Both the position numbers and the translations under genes were made by a program. The notes below the pieces were generated by a model. That model did no database searches, had not been told where the DNA came from, and was given only the letters and a program-made list of their open reading frames with translations. A DNA stretch of 64,000 nucleotides, taken from Devosia sp. Leaf420 (GTDB lineage: Bacteria; Pseudomonadota; Alphaproteobacteria; Rhizobiales; Devosiaceae). Numbering within the stretch: the stretch's first letter is position 1; each line of letters opens with the position of its first letter. Positions 1 through 9,520 of the stretch are shown here, in pieces. The DNA lies in assembly GCF_001425445.1 (NCBI RefSeq), contig NZ_LMQU01000011.1, positions 434,326 through 498,325 on the forward strand, read 5' to 3'.

Positions 1-1
1 C

Positions 2-139
2 CGCGAGACCGAAATCAACGCCAAATGGCTCGGCTTCGAGATCCCCGATCGCTTCGTCGTCGGCTATGGCATCGACTACGCCCAACGCAATCGCAACCTC
101 CCGCACATCGGCGCCGTCCGCTTCACCGACGAAGCTTGA
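2..139 (+). CDS. hpt: Hypoxanthine phosphoribosyltransferase, C-terminal end (partial)
   Basis: Only the last 45 codons are in the window; the 5' part lies to the left. The reading frame ends in TGA and carries the family's C-terminal signature, in which a [13 protein letters not shown] stretch forms part of the purine-base pocket and is followed by a short RNLPHIG tail. Hypoxanthine phosphoribosyltransferase salvages hypoxanthine or guanine to IMP or GMP using PRPP in the cytoplasm. The match to the C-terminal signature is strong, but with so little sequence a related purine phosphoribosyltransferase cannot be fully excluded. Confidence 0.8.
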   Translation, partial: RETEINAKWLGFEIPDRFVVGYGIDYAQRNRNLPHIGAVRFTDEA

Positions 140-293
140 TCATTCCCTCATACCGGCCCGCCGGGTGTGATCGCGAGATCTTCAGGGCTTTTTATCCCCG
201 GGACAAAAATTTAAAAAAACGGGATTAAACGAACGCCACCGGTGTTCGTCTTCCTGCAGGCCGCATTGCGTGGCTGCTGCAAGGAGAAAACCA

Positions 294-686
294 ATGATCC
301 TGCGTTCCGTTCTCGCCGGCGCCTTCGCGCTGGCCCTCGTCGCCGCTCCCGCCTTTGCCACCGACTATGTCGGCGGCGCGGTCAAATCCACTGATATCGC
401 TGGCAAATCCGTCTTGACGGATGCCAATGGCATGACGCTCTACATCTTCGACAAGGACACGGCCGGCGTCTCCAATTGCTACGACACCTGCGCCGAAAAG
501 TGGCCGCCGCTGTTCGCCGACGCGTCTGCCAAGGCAGAAGGCGATTTCACCATCGTCGACCGTACCGACGGCACGAAAATGTGGGCCTACAAGTCTATGC
601 CCCTCTACTACTGGTATGAGGATACCGCAGCCGGCGAAACCAAGGGTGACGGCGTCGGCGGCGTCTGGCATCTTGCCATCGAATAA
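294..686 (+). CDS. Secreted COG4315-type repeat protein (predicted periplasmic or lipoprotein-like)
   Basis: A 130-residue protein with a clear signal peptide (residues 1-20, hydrophobic, ending AFA). The mature part has the family's repeated pattern: a TLYIFDKD motif, a Cys-x3-Cys pair (SNCYDTC) before KWPP, and a second copy ending in PLYYW...GDGVGGVWH. ATG 294 was chosen because AAGGAG lies just upstream and the signal peptide starts there. The family function is unknown; members often sit beside ECF sigma / anti-sigma pairs, as here. It may be part of the same envelope-stress or redox regulon as the two genes that follow within 15 bp. Confidence 0.8.
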   Translation: MILRSVLAGAFALALVAAPAFATDYVGGAVKSTDIAGKSVLTDANGMTLYIFDKDTAGVSNCYDTCAEKWPPLFADASAKAEGDFTIVDRTDGTKMWAYKSMPLYYWYEDTAAGETKGDGVGGVWHLAIE

Positions 687-700
687 TCCCGAGGCCGATT

Positions 701-1207
701 TTGGCTGACATCCTGCACGAGATCGAAGACGCCGTCCCCGCTCTGCGCCGCTATGCGCGCGCGCTGACGCGGGATATCGATCGCGCCGACGATCTCGTGC
801 AGGATTGTCTCGAACGCGCCATTTCCCGGCGTCGGCTGTTCCGGCCGTCTGGTCCAGTGCGCCCCTGGCTTTTCACCATTCTCGTCAATCTCTACCGCAA
901 CAGCCTTCGCGGTCAGCGCCGCCGCGGCGAAACGCTTGATCTCTCGAGCATTCCCGAGCCAGCGGTCCCCGCCGCCCAGCCCGGCCATCTCGCGCTTGCT
1001 GAACTCGCCCGTGCCATCGACACCCTGCCGCCTGAGCAAAAGGAGGCTCTGCTTCTGGTGACCCTCGAAGGCCTTGCCTATAAGGAGGCCGCCGACATTC
1101 TCGCTATTCCCCTCGGCACGCTGATGAGCCGCCTTGGCCGCGCCCGCGCGACGCTGAAAACCCTGACTGGCGCGCCCGCCGAACCCCATCTGAGGACCGT
1201 CAAATGA
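701..1207 (+). CDS. ECF-type RNA polymerase sigma factor
   Basis: A 168-residue sigma-70 family protein of extracytoplasmic-function size. The region-2 segment (residues about 10-70, including DDLVQDCLERA and RPWLFTILVNLYRN) should contact core polymerase and the -10 element. Region 4 (residues about 108-160, LPPEQKEALLLVTLEG, then KEAADILAIPLGTLMSRLGRAR) is the helix-turn-helix that reads the -35 element. The start is taken as TTG 701 behind GAGG; no ATG fits. It overlaps the anti-sigma gene by the ATGA junction, the usual arrangement for a sigma factor held by its co-translated anti-sigma factor. The signal sensed is unknown. Confidence 0.9.
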   Translation: MADILHEIEDAVPALRRYARALTRDIDRADDLVQDCLERAISRRRLFRPSGPVRPWLFTILVNLYRNSLRGQRRRGETLDLSSIPEPAVPAAQPGHLALAELARAIDTLPPEQKEALLLVTLEGLAYKEAADILAIPLGTLMSRLGRARATLKTLTGAPAEPHLRTVK

Positions 1208-1995
1208 GCGACATCACCCGCGATACGCTCATGGCCTATGTCGATGGGCAGCTCGATCCCGCGCGCTGTGCAGAAGTCGAAGCGTTCCTTGCCACAAATC
1301 CGGATGCGGCAGCTGAAGTCGCGCTCCTGCAGCGTCAGGCCGACGCTATCCGAACCCTTTACGCTCCAGCCGGCGCCGAGCCCGTGCCCCCACGTCTCTC
1401 GGTAAACCGTCTCGCCCGCGCCCAAGATCAGCGCCGCAGCCGGTTTTGGACCCAGGCTGCCGCTGCCGTCGTGCTTCTCAGCCTCGGGCTTGGCGGCGGC
1501 TGGCTCATTCGCGGCAATACCGATACGCCCGCCATTGCCGATCGTCTTATCGCCGATGCCGTCAGCGCCCATACCGTCTATGTGCTGGAAAAGCGCCACG
1601 CCGTCGAAGTCGGTGGCGACGAACAAGAGCATCTCTCCTCCTGGCTTTCGAACCGCCTCCAGACCACTCTCGCCATGCCCGACCTCACGGCATCCGGCCT
1701 CACCTTCCTCGGCGGCCGCCTGCTCCCCGCGGCTGATGTCCCCGGCGGCAAGGCCGCGCAGCTAATGTACGAAGACACCAATGGCGAGCGCCTGACGCTC
1801 TACATCACCCCGCGCCCCGCCGCCGACGCCCCCCGCACCGAAGTCGCCACCCTCGGCCTCGACACCGCGCTCTTCTGGGCCGATGACGTCCTCACCTGCA
1901 CCATCACCGCCCCCTATTCGGCGGAAAAACTGCAGGGGATCGCCGGGTCCGTGTTTTCCCAGCTCAATCCGGGCACACCGAATTACCGGACCTGA
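1204..1995 (+). CDS. Anti-sigma factor, single-pass membrane protein
   Basis: A 263-residue protein starting at ATG 1204, overlapping the sigma-factor stop by four bases. The N-terminus (TRDTLMAYVDGQLDP...VEAFLATNP) is the typical cytoplasmic sigma-binding helix region of FecR/RsiW-like anti-sigma factors. I see no zinc-binding HxxxCxxC in it. One transmembrane helix lies at about residues 82-102 (AAAAVVLLSLGLGGGWLI), followed by a 160-residue periplasmic sensor domain of no recognised family. Inferred role: it sequesters the ECF sigma factor at the inner membrane until an envelope signal arrives. Confidence 0.85.
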   Translation: MSDITRDTLMAYVDGQLDPARCAEVEAFLATNPDAAAEVALLQRQADAIRTLYAPAGAEPVPPRLSVNRLARAQDQRRSRFWTQAAAAVVLLSLGLGGGWLIRGNTDTPAIADRLIADAVSAHTVYVLEKRHAVEVGGDEQEHLSSWLSNRLQTTLAMPDLTASGLTFLGGRLLPAADVPGGKAAQLMYEDTNGERLTLYITPRPAADAPRTEVATLGLDTALFWADDVLTCTITAPYSAEKLQGIAGSVFSQLNPGTPNYRT

Positions 1996-2028
1996 TTGGC
2001 TCTTGCACGGCCCACAGCCCCACTCTTT

Positions 2029-2098
2029 GTGACCCCGGCCTTGAGCCGGGGCCCATCCCCAAATCTCAAGATGGATCCCGGCTTAAGGCCGGGATGAC
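2029..2098. repeat. REP-like imperfect inverted repeat
   Basis: Two 28-bp arms (2029-2056 and 2071-2098) are inverted, nearly identical copies. Each contains its own short CCCGGCNTNAGNCCGGG-type palindrome. It lies between the convergent ends of the anti-sigma gene and the opp operon. The form is that of a dispersed REP/BIME element, and as RNA it would fold into a strong hairpin that could end the rightward transcript. Confidence 0.6.
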
Positions 2099-2120
2099 AG
2101 CCAGAGAGTGTTGAAAATCA

Positions 2121-2149
2121 AAAAAAATGGCGGACACCAGGTGCCCGCC
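2121..2149 (-). terminator. Rho-independent terminator of the opp operon
   Basis: Read on the minus strand just after the oppF stop, a nine-base-pair stem (TGGCGGGCA pairing with TGTCCGCCA, one G-U pair) is followed at once by eight T residues. This is a standard intrinsic terminator for the leftward oppABCDF transcript. Confidence 0.85.
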
Positions 2150-2171
2150 ACTCTCCAACTTTGAGAAACTC

Positions 2172-3190
2172 TTATGCCGGAACGACAACCGGCGCTTCGA
2201 CTTCGATCTCCCGCCAGCGAATGCAGGCGACGAGCCGCCCGCCCTCGATCGATTCAAGCGGGGGCCGCGTTTCCGCGCATTGTGGCTTGGCGAACCGGCA
2301 GCGCGTGCGGAATGTGCACCCCGATGGCGGATTGATCGGCGATGGAATTTCGCCCTTGAGCGCATCGATATTGCGCTGTCGCGCCAGTTTCGGATCGGGG
2401 ATGGGCACCGCCGTCAGCAGCGCCCGTGTATAGGGGTGCTTTGGGTCCTCATAGATCTCGTCTCCGGTCGCAAGCTCAACAATCCGCCCGAGATAGAGCA
2501 CGAGGATGCGATCCGACACGTGCCGCACCACCGAAAGGTTGTGCGAGATGAAGATCAGCGTCAGCCCGAATTCGTCCTTGAGCTCGGCCAAGAGATTGAG
2601 AATCTGCGCCTGGATCGACACGTCGAGCGCGGAAACCGGCTCGTCGCAGACGATCAGCTTCGGGTCGGTGATCAGCGCCCGGGCAATGCCGATACGTTGC
2701 GCCTGCCCGCCCGAAAATTCGTGCGGATAGCGGTTGATCATTTCGGGCAAGAGGCCGACCGCTTCCATGGTCTTGACGACCTTGGCGCGACGATCGGTCT
2801 TGTTCATTTCCGGACGCAGCGTCTTGAGCGGATCTTCGATGATATCGCCCACGGTCATGCGCGGATTGAGCGAAGCCAGCGGATCCTGGAAAATGATCTG
2901 GAGATCAGCGCGACGCTTGCGCATTTCTTCGGCCGGCAGTTTCGTCAGGTCCTGGCCAAGCCAGAGCACCTGGCCCTCGTCCGGCGAGAGCAATTGCAGG
3001 ATGCAGCGGCCGAGCGTCGACTTGCCGCAACCGCTTTCGCCCACGATCCCGAGCGTTTCGCCCTTCTTGACCGAGAAGTTGATATTTTCAAGGGCCGTCA
3101 GGCTCAGCGCACGGCCGAAAAGCCCGGTAGAGATTGAAAAGGTCTTCTTGAGGTCCCTGATCTCGATCAGATTGGTTGGGGTCTCGATCA

Positions 3191-3191
<1 letters not shown>
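2172..3191 (-). CDS. oppF: Oligopeptide/dipeptide ABC transporter, ATP-binding subunit OppF/DppF
   Basis: A 339-residue ATPase that powers peptide uptake at the inner membrane as one of two nucleotide-binding subunits. It has Walker A ([12 protein letters not shown], near residue 53), the Q-loop FQDPLASLNPR, the signature LSGG variant [15 protein letters not shown], Walker B (LIVCDEPVSALD) and the H-loop SHNLSVV. The C-terminal oligopeptide-transporter extension has the GCTFRTRCRFAKPQC cysteine cluster of this subfamily. It is the last gene of oppABCDF and its ATG overlaps the oppD stop by one base (TAATG). Substrate range cannot be read from sequence. Confidence 0.93.
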
Positions 3192-4173
<982 letters not shown>

Positions 4174-4174
<1 letters not shown>

Positions 4175-5094
4175 CAGCGATCCTTGGGGTCGAGCGCGTC
4201 GCGCAGACCGTCCCCGATATAGGTGAGGCAGAAGAGCAGCGTGACGAGCACAGCCGCTGGCGCAAGCAGCATCCAGGGCATGACTTCGGCAACCGGCGCA
4301 CCGGCCGAAATCAGCGTGCCGAGCGAGGTCTGCGGCTCCTGCACACCAAGGCCGAGATAAGAGAGGAAGCTCTCGGCAATGATGATTTCAGGAATGGTCA
4401 GGGTTGCGTAGATCACCACCGGCCCGGTCAGGTTCGGGACGATGTGGCGCATGATGATGGTAAAGGGCTTTGCCCCACCGGCACGCGCCGCTTCGACGAA
4501 TTCCTTCTCCTTGATCGAGAGCGTCTGTCCGCGCACGATGCGCGCCATGGTCAGCCATTCGATGGCGCCGATACCGACAAAGAGCAGCACTGGATTGCGC
4601 CCGAACATCACGACGAGAATGATGACGAAGAGAATGTAGGGAAGTGCGTACATGATATCGACGATGCGCATCATCACCGCGTCGACCCGGCCACCAAAGT
4701 AGCCCGCTACCGCGCCATAGACGACGCCGATCGTCACCGACACAAAGGTTGCGACAAACGCGACGATCAGGCTCATTTGCGTGCCCTGCAACACACGCGC
4801 CAGCATATCGCGGCCGTTTTGGTCGGTCCCGAAATAGTGCCCCACCTCGAAATTGGGCGGCTTGCGGATATTGCTCCAATCGACCTGGGAATAGCCCCAA
4901 GGCACGAAATAGGGCCCGATGATCGCAAGGATGACGATCGTCACCAGGACGAAGATCGAGATGACGGCCATCTTGTTGCGCACGAGGCGCCGCATAGCGT
5001 CCTGCGTCAGCGAACGGCCCTTCGGCGCATCGAGCGTCGCAAGCTTATTGGCATAGGTCGTAAGGACCTGGTCTTTACCGGTCAGGCCAGCCAT
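4174..5094 (-). CDS. oppC: Oligopeptide ABC transporter, permease OppC
   Basis: A 306-residue inner-membrane permease. A cytoplasmic N-terminus of about 30 residues is followed by a first helix (MAVISIFVLVTIVILAIIGPYF), a periplasmic loop ending in GTDQNGRDMLARVLQG, typical of OppC/DppC, and five more helices. The EAA loop that docks on the ATPases is EAARAGGAKPFTIIMRHIVPN. It ends with LGDGLRDALDPKDR, the usual OppC terminus. It overlaps oppB and oppD by one base each. Confidence 0.92.
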
Positions 5095-6017
5095 CAGCGG
5101 TACCTCACCTTGGGATCGAGCCAGGCATAGACGAGGTCGACGATCAGATTGAGCGCGAGAATAATGAACATGTAGAGGATGGTCGTCCCCAGAACGACGC
5201 CATAGTCGCGGTTGAGCGCGGCCGTGACGAAATATTTGCCGATACCGGGCAGGCCGAAAATCTGTTCGACGGCCAGCGAGCCGGTGAGGAGGTAGGAGAG
5301 GCCCGGTCCGAGATAGGACACGACGGGCAGCAGCGCCGGCTTGATCGCGTGGCGCGACAGCACCAGACGTTCACCAAGCCCCTTTGACCGCGCAGTGCGC
5401 ACGTAATTGGTGCCAAGCACTTCGATCATCGAGCCACGCATCAGGCGCGAGATACGCCCCGCATGCGGCCAGGCGAGAACGGTCACCGGCAAGATGAGGT
5501 GCCAGACGCTCCCGCTGACCCAGCCACCGGCCGGAACCCATTTGAGGTAAACGCCGAACCAGAGCTGCAACAGCGCGGCCATCAGGAAGTTGGGGATCAG
5601 CACGCCCACCATCACGGCGAGCACCAGCACATAGTCCGGCCACTTGTTCTGATAAACGGCGGCCACCATGCCGGCGAGCATGCCGATGGCGGTCGCGATC
5701 ACGAAGGCGCAGAGCGCCATGGTCAGGGTGAACGGAAAGCCGATGGAAATGAGCTGGCTGACATTGAAGCCGTCGATCACCATCGAGGGACCAAGGTCGC
5801 CATGCAAAAGGCGCCAGATATAAAGGAAATACTGCACGACCAGCGGCTGGTCGAGATTGTAGTGCGCGCGCAGGTTCGCCAACACGGTCGGGGGCAAGGC
5901 ACGCTCGCCGTCGAAGGGACCACCGGGCGCAAGGCGCAGAATGAAGAAACAGGCTGTGACGGCAATCAGTGCGATCGGAATAGCCGAAAGCACACGCCGG
6001 AAGGCATAGGCCAACAT
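5094..6017 (-). CDS. oppB: Oligopeptide ABC transporter, permease OppB
   Basis: A 307-residue, six-helix permease with the OppB/DppB N-terminus (first helix followed by RLAPGGPFDGERALPP) and the EAA-type loop RTARSKGLGERLVLSRHAIKP. It pairs with OppC to form the peptide channel. The gap to oppA holds a hairpin (6087-6107), so this gene heads the less expressed part of the operon. Confidence 0.92.
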   Translation of the reverse strand: MLAYAFRRVLSAIPIALIAVTACFFILRLAPGGPFDGERALPPTVLANLRAHYNLDQPLVVQYFLYIWRLLHGDLGPSMVIDGFNVSQLISIGFPFTLTMALCAFVIATAIGMLAGMVAAVYQNKWPDYVLVLAVMVGVLIPNFLMAALLQLWFGVYLKWVPAGGWVSGSVWHLILPVTVLAWPHAGRISRLMRGSMIEVLGTNYVRTARSKGLGERLVLSRHAIKPALLPVVSYLGPGLSYLLTGSLAVEQIFGLPGIGKYFVTAALNRDYGVVLGTTILYMFIILALNLIVDLVYAWLDPKVRYR

Positions 6018-6086
6018 GTATCGTGAACTCCTAAGCCGTTGCGCCAGAAACGGAGGGGCCGGAGGGCGCTAGACGGCAAAAGAACC

Positions 6087-6107
6087 GTGGGGGCACCGGG
6101 CCCCCAC
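6087..6107 (-). terminator. Hairpin between oppA and oppB (attenuator or 3' stabiliser)
   Basis: A perfect eight-base-pair stem (GTGGGGGC / GCCCCCAC) with a five-base loop lies 17 bp after the oppA stop on the minus strand. It is followed by a short T-rich stretch (GGTTCTTTT). Such partial terminators commonly keep binding-protein mRNA more abundant than permease mRNA; that role is inferred. Confidence 0.65.
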
Positions 6108-6123
6108 GTTTCGTATTTTCCGC

Positions 6124-7746
6124 TTATTCCGACTTCGAGAGCCAGCGGGTGCGGAAGATGTTCTTGGCGTTTTCTTCGAAGCCCGAGATCTTGGGCGATA
6201 CGACGTCCTTGGACACGTACCAGTAGATCGGGATCGCAGCGAAATCGTCCATGGCGATCTTTTCGGCCTGGGCCAGGAGCTTGGCGCGGGCATCGAGATC
6301 GAGCTCGGTCGAAGCCTGGCTCAGGAGGCCATCAAACTCTTCGTTCGAGAAGCGACCATAGTTGTTACCCCAGTTCATCGTGCCGGCCTGGTTGGTGCCG
6401 GTCTTGAGGAGGTCGAGGGTATTGGACGGATCCGAATAGTCGAGCAGCCAGCCGGCACGGCCGACCTGGAAGTCGCCAGCGCGCAGCGCATCATAGTGCA
6501 CGGCGGTTTCGGCGTTGAAGAGCTCGACCTTGACACCGATCGGCTCCCACATGGCGGCAATCGCCACGGCGATGCGCTGGTGGTTGTCATTGGTGTTGTA
6601 GCGCAGCTGCAGGGTCAGCGGCTTGTCCGGACCGTAACCGGCTTCGGTCATCAGTTCCTTGGCATGCTCGACACGCTCTTCATAAGGCGTCGAAGCCCAT
6701 TCCGGCATGTAAGCATCGGCTTCGGCGACATAGTTGTTGGTGCCCGGCGGCACCCAGCCATAGGCCGGCAGCTCGCCCGTGCCCAGGATATCGGGCCCGA
6801 TCACTTCACGCAGGACCGTCGTCGACAGCGCTTCGCGGATGCGGACGTCGGAGAGGACCTGGCCCTCTTCTTGGTTCATCACGTAGTAATAGACACCGAG
6901 GAACGGCACGACATGCGCCTGGCCCGGCATATTGTCCTGCAGCCACTGATACTGGTCAGCGGGGAAGTCGGTCAGGATGTCGAATTCACCGGCGCGGTAG
7001 CGGTTGAGCGCTGCGGCCTGATCTTCGAGCACATGGTAGAATACTTCGTCGATCTTGACGTTGGCGGCATCATAATAGTCCGGGTTCTTTTCCGAACGGA
7101 CATAGGAGCCTGGCAGCCATTCCTTGATCAGGTATGGGCCATTGCCGACGATGTTGGATACATTGGTCCACTGGTCGCCGAACTTTTCAACCAGATGCTG
7201 CGGAACCGGATAGGCGGTGTAGTGCGTCAGCGCATCGAGGAAGAAGGGGGTCGGGGCTTCGAGCGTGATTTCGAGGGTCTTGTCGTCGATCGCCTTGACA
7301 CCAAGCTCGTTGAAATCGGTGATTTCGCCCGAGTTGATCTTTTCCGAGTTCTTGATCGGGAACTGGAGGTAAGCATAGTCCGCGGCAGTTGCCGGGTTGA
7401 AGAGGCGCTGGAACGCGAAGACGAAATCGCCCGCGGTTACCGGCTCGCCGTCCGACCACTGAATGCCGTCACGAAGGTGGAAGGTATAGACAGTGCCGTC
7501 TTCCGAAATGTCCCAGCTTTCGGCCTGGCCAGGAATGGCCTCGGCCTTGGCGTTTTCCGTAAGCAGGCCTTCAATGTAATCGCCGATGACGCGGTTTTCC
7601 CAGTCACCCGAAGCCTTGTGCGGATCCAGTGTGCCCGGATCACCGCCATTGTGCAGCTGCAGAGTAACGGCTGAAGCCGCCGTCGACATCATCAGCGCCA
7701 TGGCGCCGGCGGTTGCGATCGCCTTGAAGGCTGTCGTGAACGTCAT
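6124..7746 (-). CDS. oppA: Oligopeptide ABC transporter, periplasmic substrate-binding protein OppA
   Basis: A 540-residue solute-binding protein of the peptide/nickel class (SBP_bac_5). A signal peptide covers residues 1-26 (hydrophobic, ending ASA). The mature N-terminus LQLHNGGDPGTLDPHK and the motif WDISEDGTVYTFHLRDGIQWSDGEPV are classical for OppA. ATG 7746 was chosen because AAGGAG lies 11 bases upstream and it begins the signal peptide; an in-frame start 24 codons earlier would spoil the signal. It is the first gene of oppABCDF and captures peptides in the periplasm. Confidence 0.93.
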   Translation of the reverse strand: MTFTTAFKAIATAGAMALMMSTAASAVTLQLHNGGDPGTLDPHKASGDWENRVIGDYIEGLLTENAKAEAIPGQAESWDISEDGTVYTFHLRDGIQWSDGEPVTAGDFVFAFQRLFNPATAADYAYLQFPIKNSEKINSGEITDFNELGVKAIDDKTLEITLEAPTPFFLDALTHYTAYPVPQHLVEKFGDQWTNVSNIVGNGPYLIKEWLPGSYVRSEKNPDYYDAANVKIDEVFYHVLEDQAAALNRYRAGEFDILTDFPADQYQWLQDNMPGQAHVVPFLGVYYYVMNQEEGQVLSDVRIREALSTTVLREVIGPDILGTGELPAYGWVPPGTNNYVAEADAYMPEWASTPYEERVEHAKELMTEAGYGPDKPLTLQLRYNTNDNHQRIAVAIAAMWEPIGVKVELFNAETAVHYDALRAGDFQVGRAGWLLDYSDPSNTLDLLKTGTNQAGTMNWGNNYGRFSNEEFDGLLSQASTELDLDARAKLLAQAEKIAMDDFAAIPIYWYVSKDVVSPKISGFEENAKNIFRTRWLSKSE

Positions 7747-8058
7747 TGTCGTCCCATCTCCTTGTGGAATTCTTGAATTGTATTCCGTGTGTTTGCCCAC
7801 ACGGCCCCACCCTTTCACAAAGGCCCTCGCCTTTGCTCAAGATTGCTGGACGGTATCTCGCGAAACCGTCCACTGACAAGCAAAAGATTGACCTAAGCGT
7901 AAACGTGCGACGTTTTGTTAACATCCTGTAAGCCTTGGCAAGGCTTTCCGGTTCACAACGCGTTGAGGGAAACTGGTTCCCGAAAAGGCCATTCTGCGGA
8001 ATAGCCGCATCCGACGCCGGAAAATCCTGCGTGTCACGCTGGTCATTTGCAGAAAGAC
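7747..8058. other. Intergenic region upstream of oppA (no gene)
   Basis: No convincing gene is seen in these 312 bases. They should hold the opp promoter on the minus strand. Three structured sites are visible: a seven-base inverted repeat at 7848-7871 (GGACGGT / ACCGTCC), a 16-bp site at 7888-7903 resembling the sites in the fad promoter, and a perfect inverted repeat AAACGTGCGACGTTT at 7901-7915. Confidence 0.6.
7888..7915. promoter_or_regulatory. Candidate operator upstream of oppA (fad-type site plus palindrome)
   Basis: TTGACCTAAGCGTAAA at 7888-7903 matches 13 of 16 positions of the pattern TTGACGTTAACGTAAA suggested by the two sites in the fadD/fadE promoter. It runs into the perfect inverted repeat AAACGTGCGACGTTT (7901-7915). 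The position, 140-170 bp upstream of oppA, fits a regulatory site. Which protein binds is inference. Confidence 0.35.
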
Positions 8059-8223
8059 TTATTGGCCTATCATGCCGGACTTGCTGACGAAATAAATCGC
8101 CAGCGCGATTGCCAAAAGCACGGCAAAAGGTAGCCACGAGGGCATGGGGCCGCGCGGCTTTTTCGGCTGCGGCGGCTCGGGATTTTTCTCGGGCCGCCGG
8201 AATTTGATGACATTATCGCTCAT
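8059..8223 (-). CDS. Small single-pass membrane protein, function unknown
   Basis: A 54-residue protein: a basic, proline-rich cytoplasmic N-terminus (VIKFRRPEKNPEPPQPKKPRG) and one transmembrane helix (residues about 29-47, LPFAVLLAIALAIYFVS). ATG 8223 overlaps the fadI stop (ATGA), so it is the last, translationally coupled gene of fadE-fadJ-fadI. I do not recognise a named family, and no function is assigned. Confidence 0.65.
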   Translation of the reverse strand: MSDNVIKFRRPEKNPEPPQPKKPRGPMPSWLPFAVLLAIALAIYFVSKSGMIGQ

Positions 8224-9506
8224 AGAGCACTTTCTACCAGCGCAGCGACGCCCATACCACCCGCCGTACACACGGAAATCAGTGCGCGCTTGCGCGTCTC
8301 TGTGGACAACAGCTTTGCCGTCAGTCCCAGGATGCGCGCGCCAGTCGCTGCGAAGGGATGCCCATAGGCAAGGCTCGAGCCCTTCACATTGATCTTGGCT
8401 GGATCGATTTCCCCGAGCGCTTCGTCACGCCCGAGCACATCCTTGCAATAGGCGGGGTCTTTCCAAGCCTTGAGGGTGCAGAGCACCTGCGCCGCAAAAG
8501 CCTCATGCAGTTCGAAGTAATCGATGTCGGCAAAGCCGAGCCCGGCCCGCTCCAGCATTTCCGAAACCGCGATGGTCGGCGCCATCAGAAGGCCTTCGCC
8601 ATGCGCAAAATCATTGCCGGCAACGCGGCCCATCGTAAGATAGGCAAGGATCGGCAGGCCGCGTGCCTTGGCCCAGTCTTCGCTCGCGAGCAACACGCCG
8701 GCGGCGCCATCCGTCAGCGGCGTCGAATTGCCGGCGGTCAGCGTGCCATGGCCTGAGGATTTGTCGAAGGCGGGCTTCAGCGTCGACATCTTGTCGAGAT
8801 TGCTGTCGGCGCGGACATTGTTGTCCTGCACCAGTCCGGCACATTGGACGAGCAGGTCATCATGAAACCCCTCATCATAGGCCTTGGCCGCATTCCGATG
8901 GCTCGCCACCGCCAACTCGTCCTGGCTGCGGCGGGAAATGCCCCATTCGCGTGCCATCAATTCGCAGTGCTGGCCCATGGACATGCCGGTGCGCGGTTCA
9001 TTGACCGATGGCGCCACAGGCGTCAGCTCGCCAAAGGAAAATCCCTTGGTGAATGCCTTGAGCTTGTCGCCCGTCGTCTTGGCGGCATTGGCATCGAGCA
9101 GGCGATGCTGGAATTTCGAGCCGAAGACGATGGGGCTGTCCGAAACAGTATCGGAGCCCGCGGCAATGCCACTGTCGATCTGCCCCGAGGCGATCTTGCC
9201 GGCGAGGACCAGCGCCGCCTGGAGGCTCGTGCCGCACGCTATCTGCATCGTCGTGCCCGGCGTCCGCGGCGAAAGCCCGGCGTCGAGCAGAGCCTCTCGG
9301 GCGATGTTGAAATCGCGCGAATGGTTGATCACCGCCCCGGCGATGACCTCGTCGATTTTCTCGCCTTTTAGGCCATATTTATCCGCGATCCCGCCAATGG
9401 TCGTTGCGAGCATGGAAAGATTGGTTTCGTCAGCATAGGCCGTGCCGCCGCGGGCAAAGGGAATGCGGGCCGAACCGACAATGGCAACGCGCTTCAATTC
9501 AGTCAT
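8220..9506 (-). CDS. fadI: Acetyl-CoA C-acyltransferase (3-ketoacyl-CoA thiolase), FadI-like
   Basis: A 428-residue thiolase that cleaves 3-ketoacyl-CoA with CoA to acetyl-CoA and a shortened acyl-CoA, the last step of beta-oxidation. The nucleophilic Cys91 lies in MQIACGTSLQA. Further catalytic motifs are ELHEAFAAQ, the conserved His in SSLAYGHPFAATGAR, and the second Cys in SVCTAGGMGVA. The length and close linkage to the multifunctional protein suggest FadI rather than an acetoacetyl-CoA thiolase, which is usually about 390 residues. GGGGAG precedes the ATG. It lies 14 bp downstream of fadJ. Confidence 0.88.
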   Translation of the reverse strand: MTELKRVAIVGSARIPFARGGTAYADETNLSMLATTIGGIADKYGLKGEKIDEVIAGAVINHSRDFNIAREALLDAGLSPRTPGTTMQIACGTSLQAALVLAGKIASGQIDSGIAAGSDTVSDSPIVFGSKFQHRLLDANAAKTTGDKLKAFTKGFSFGELTPVAPSVNEPRTGMSMGQHCELMAREWGISRRSQDELAVASHRNAAKAYDEGFHDDLLVQCAGLVQDNNVRADSNLDKMSTLKPAFDKSSGHGTLTAGNSTPLTDGAAGVLLASEDWAKARGLPILAYLTMGRVAGNDFAHGEGLLMAPTIAVSEMLERAGLGFADIDYFELHEAFAAQVLCTLKAWKDPAYCKDVLGRDEALGEIDPAKINVKGSSLAYGHPFAATGARILGLTAKLLSTETRKRALISVCTAGGMGVAALVESAL

Positions 9507-9520
9507 TATCCTGCTCCCCT

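Noticed and set aside
2127-3137. A long plus-strand reading frame opposite oppF
   Set aside because: It mirrors the minus-strand ATPase gene, has no recognisable domain and is rich in Arg and His, as expected of an antisense frame in high-GC DNA.
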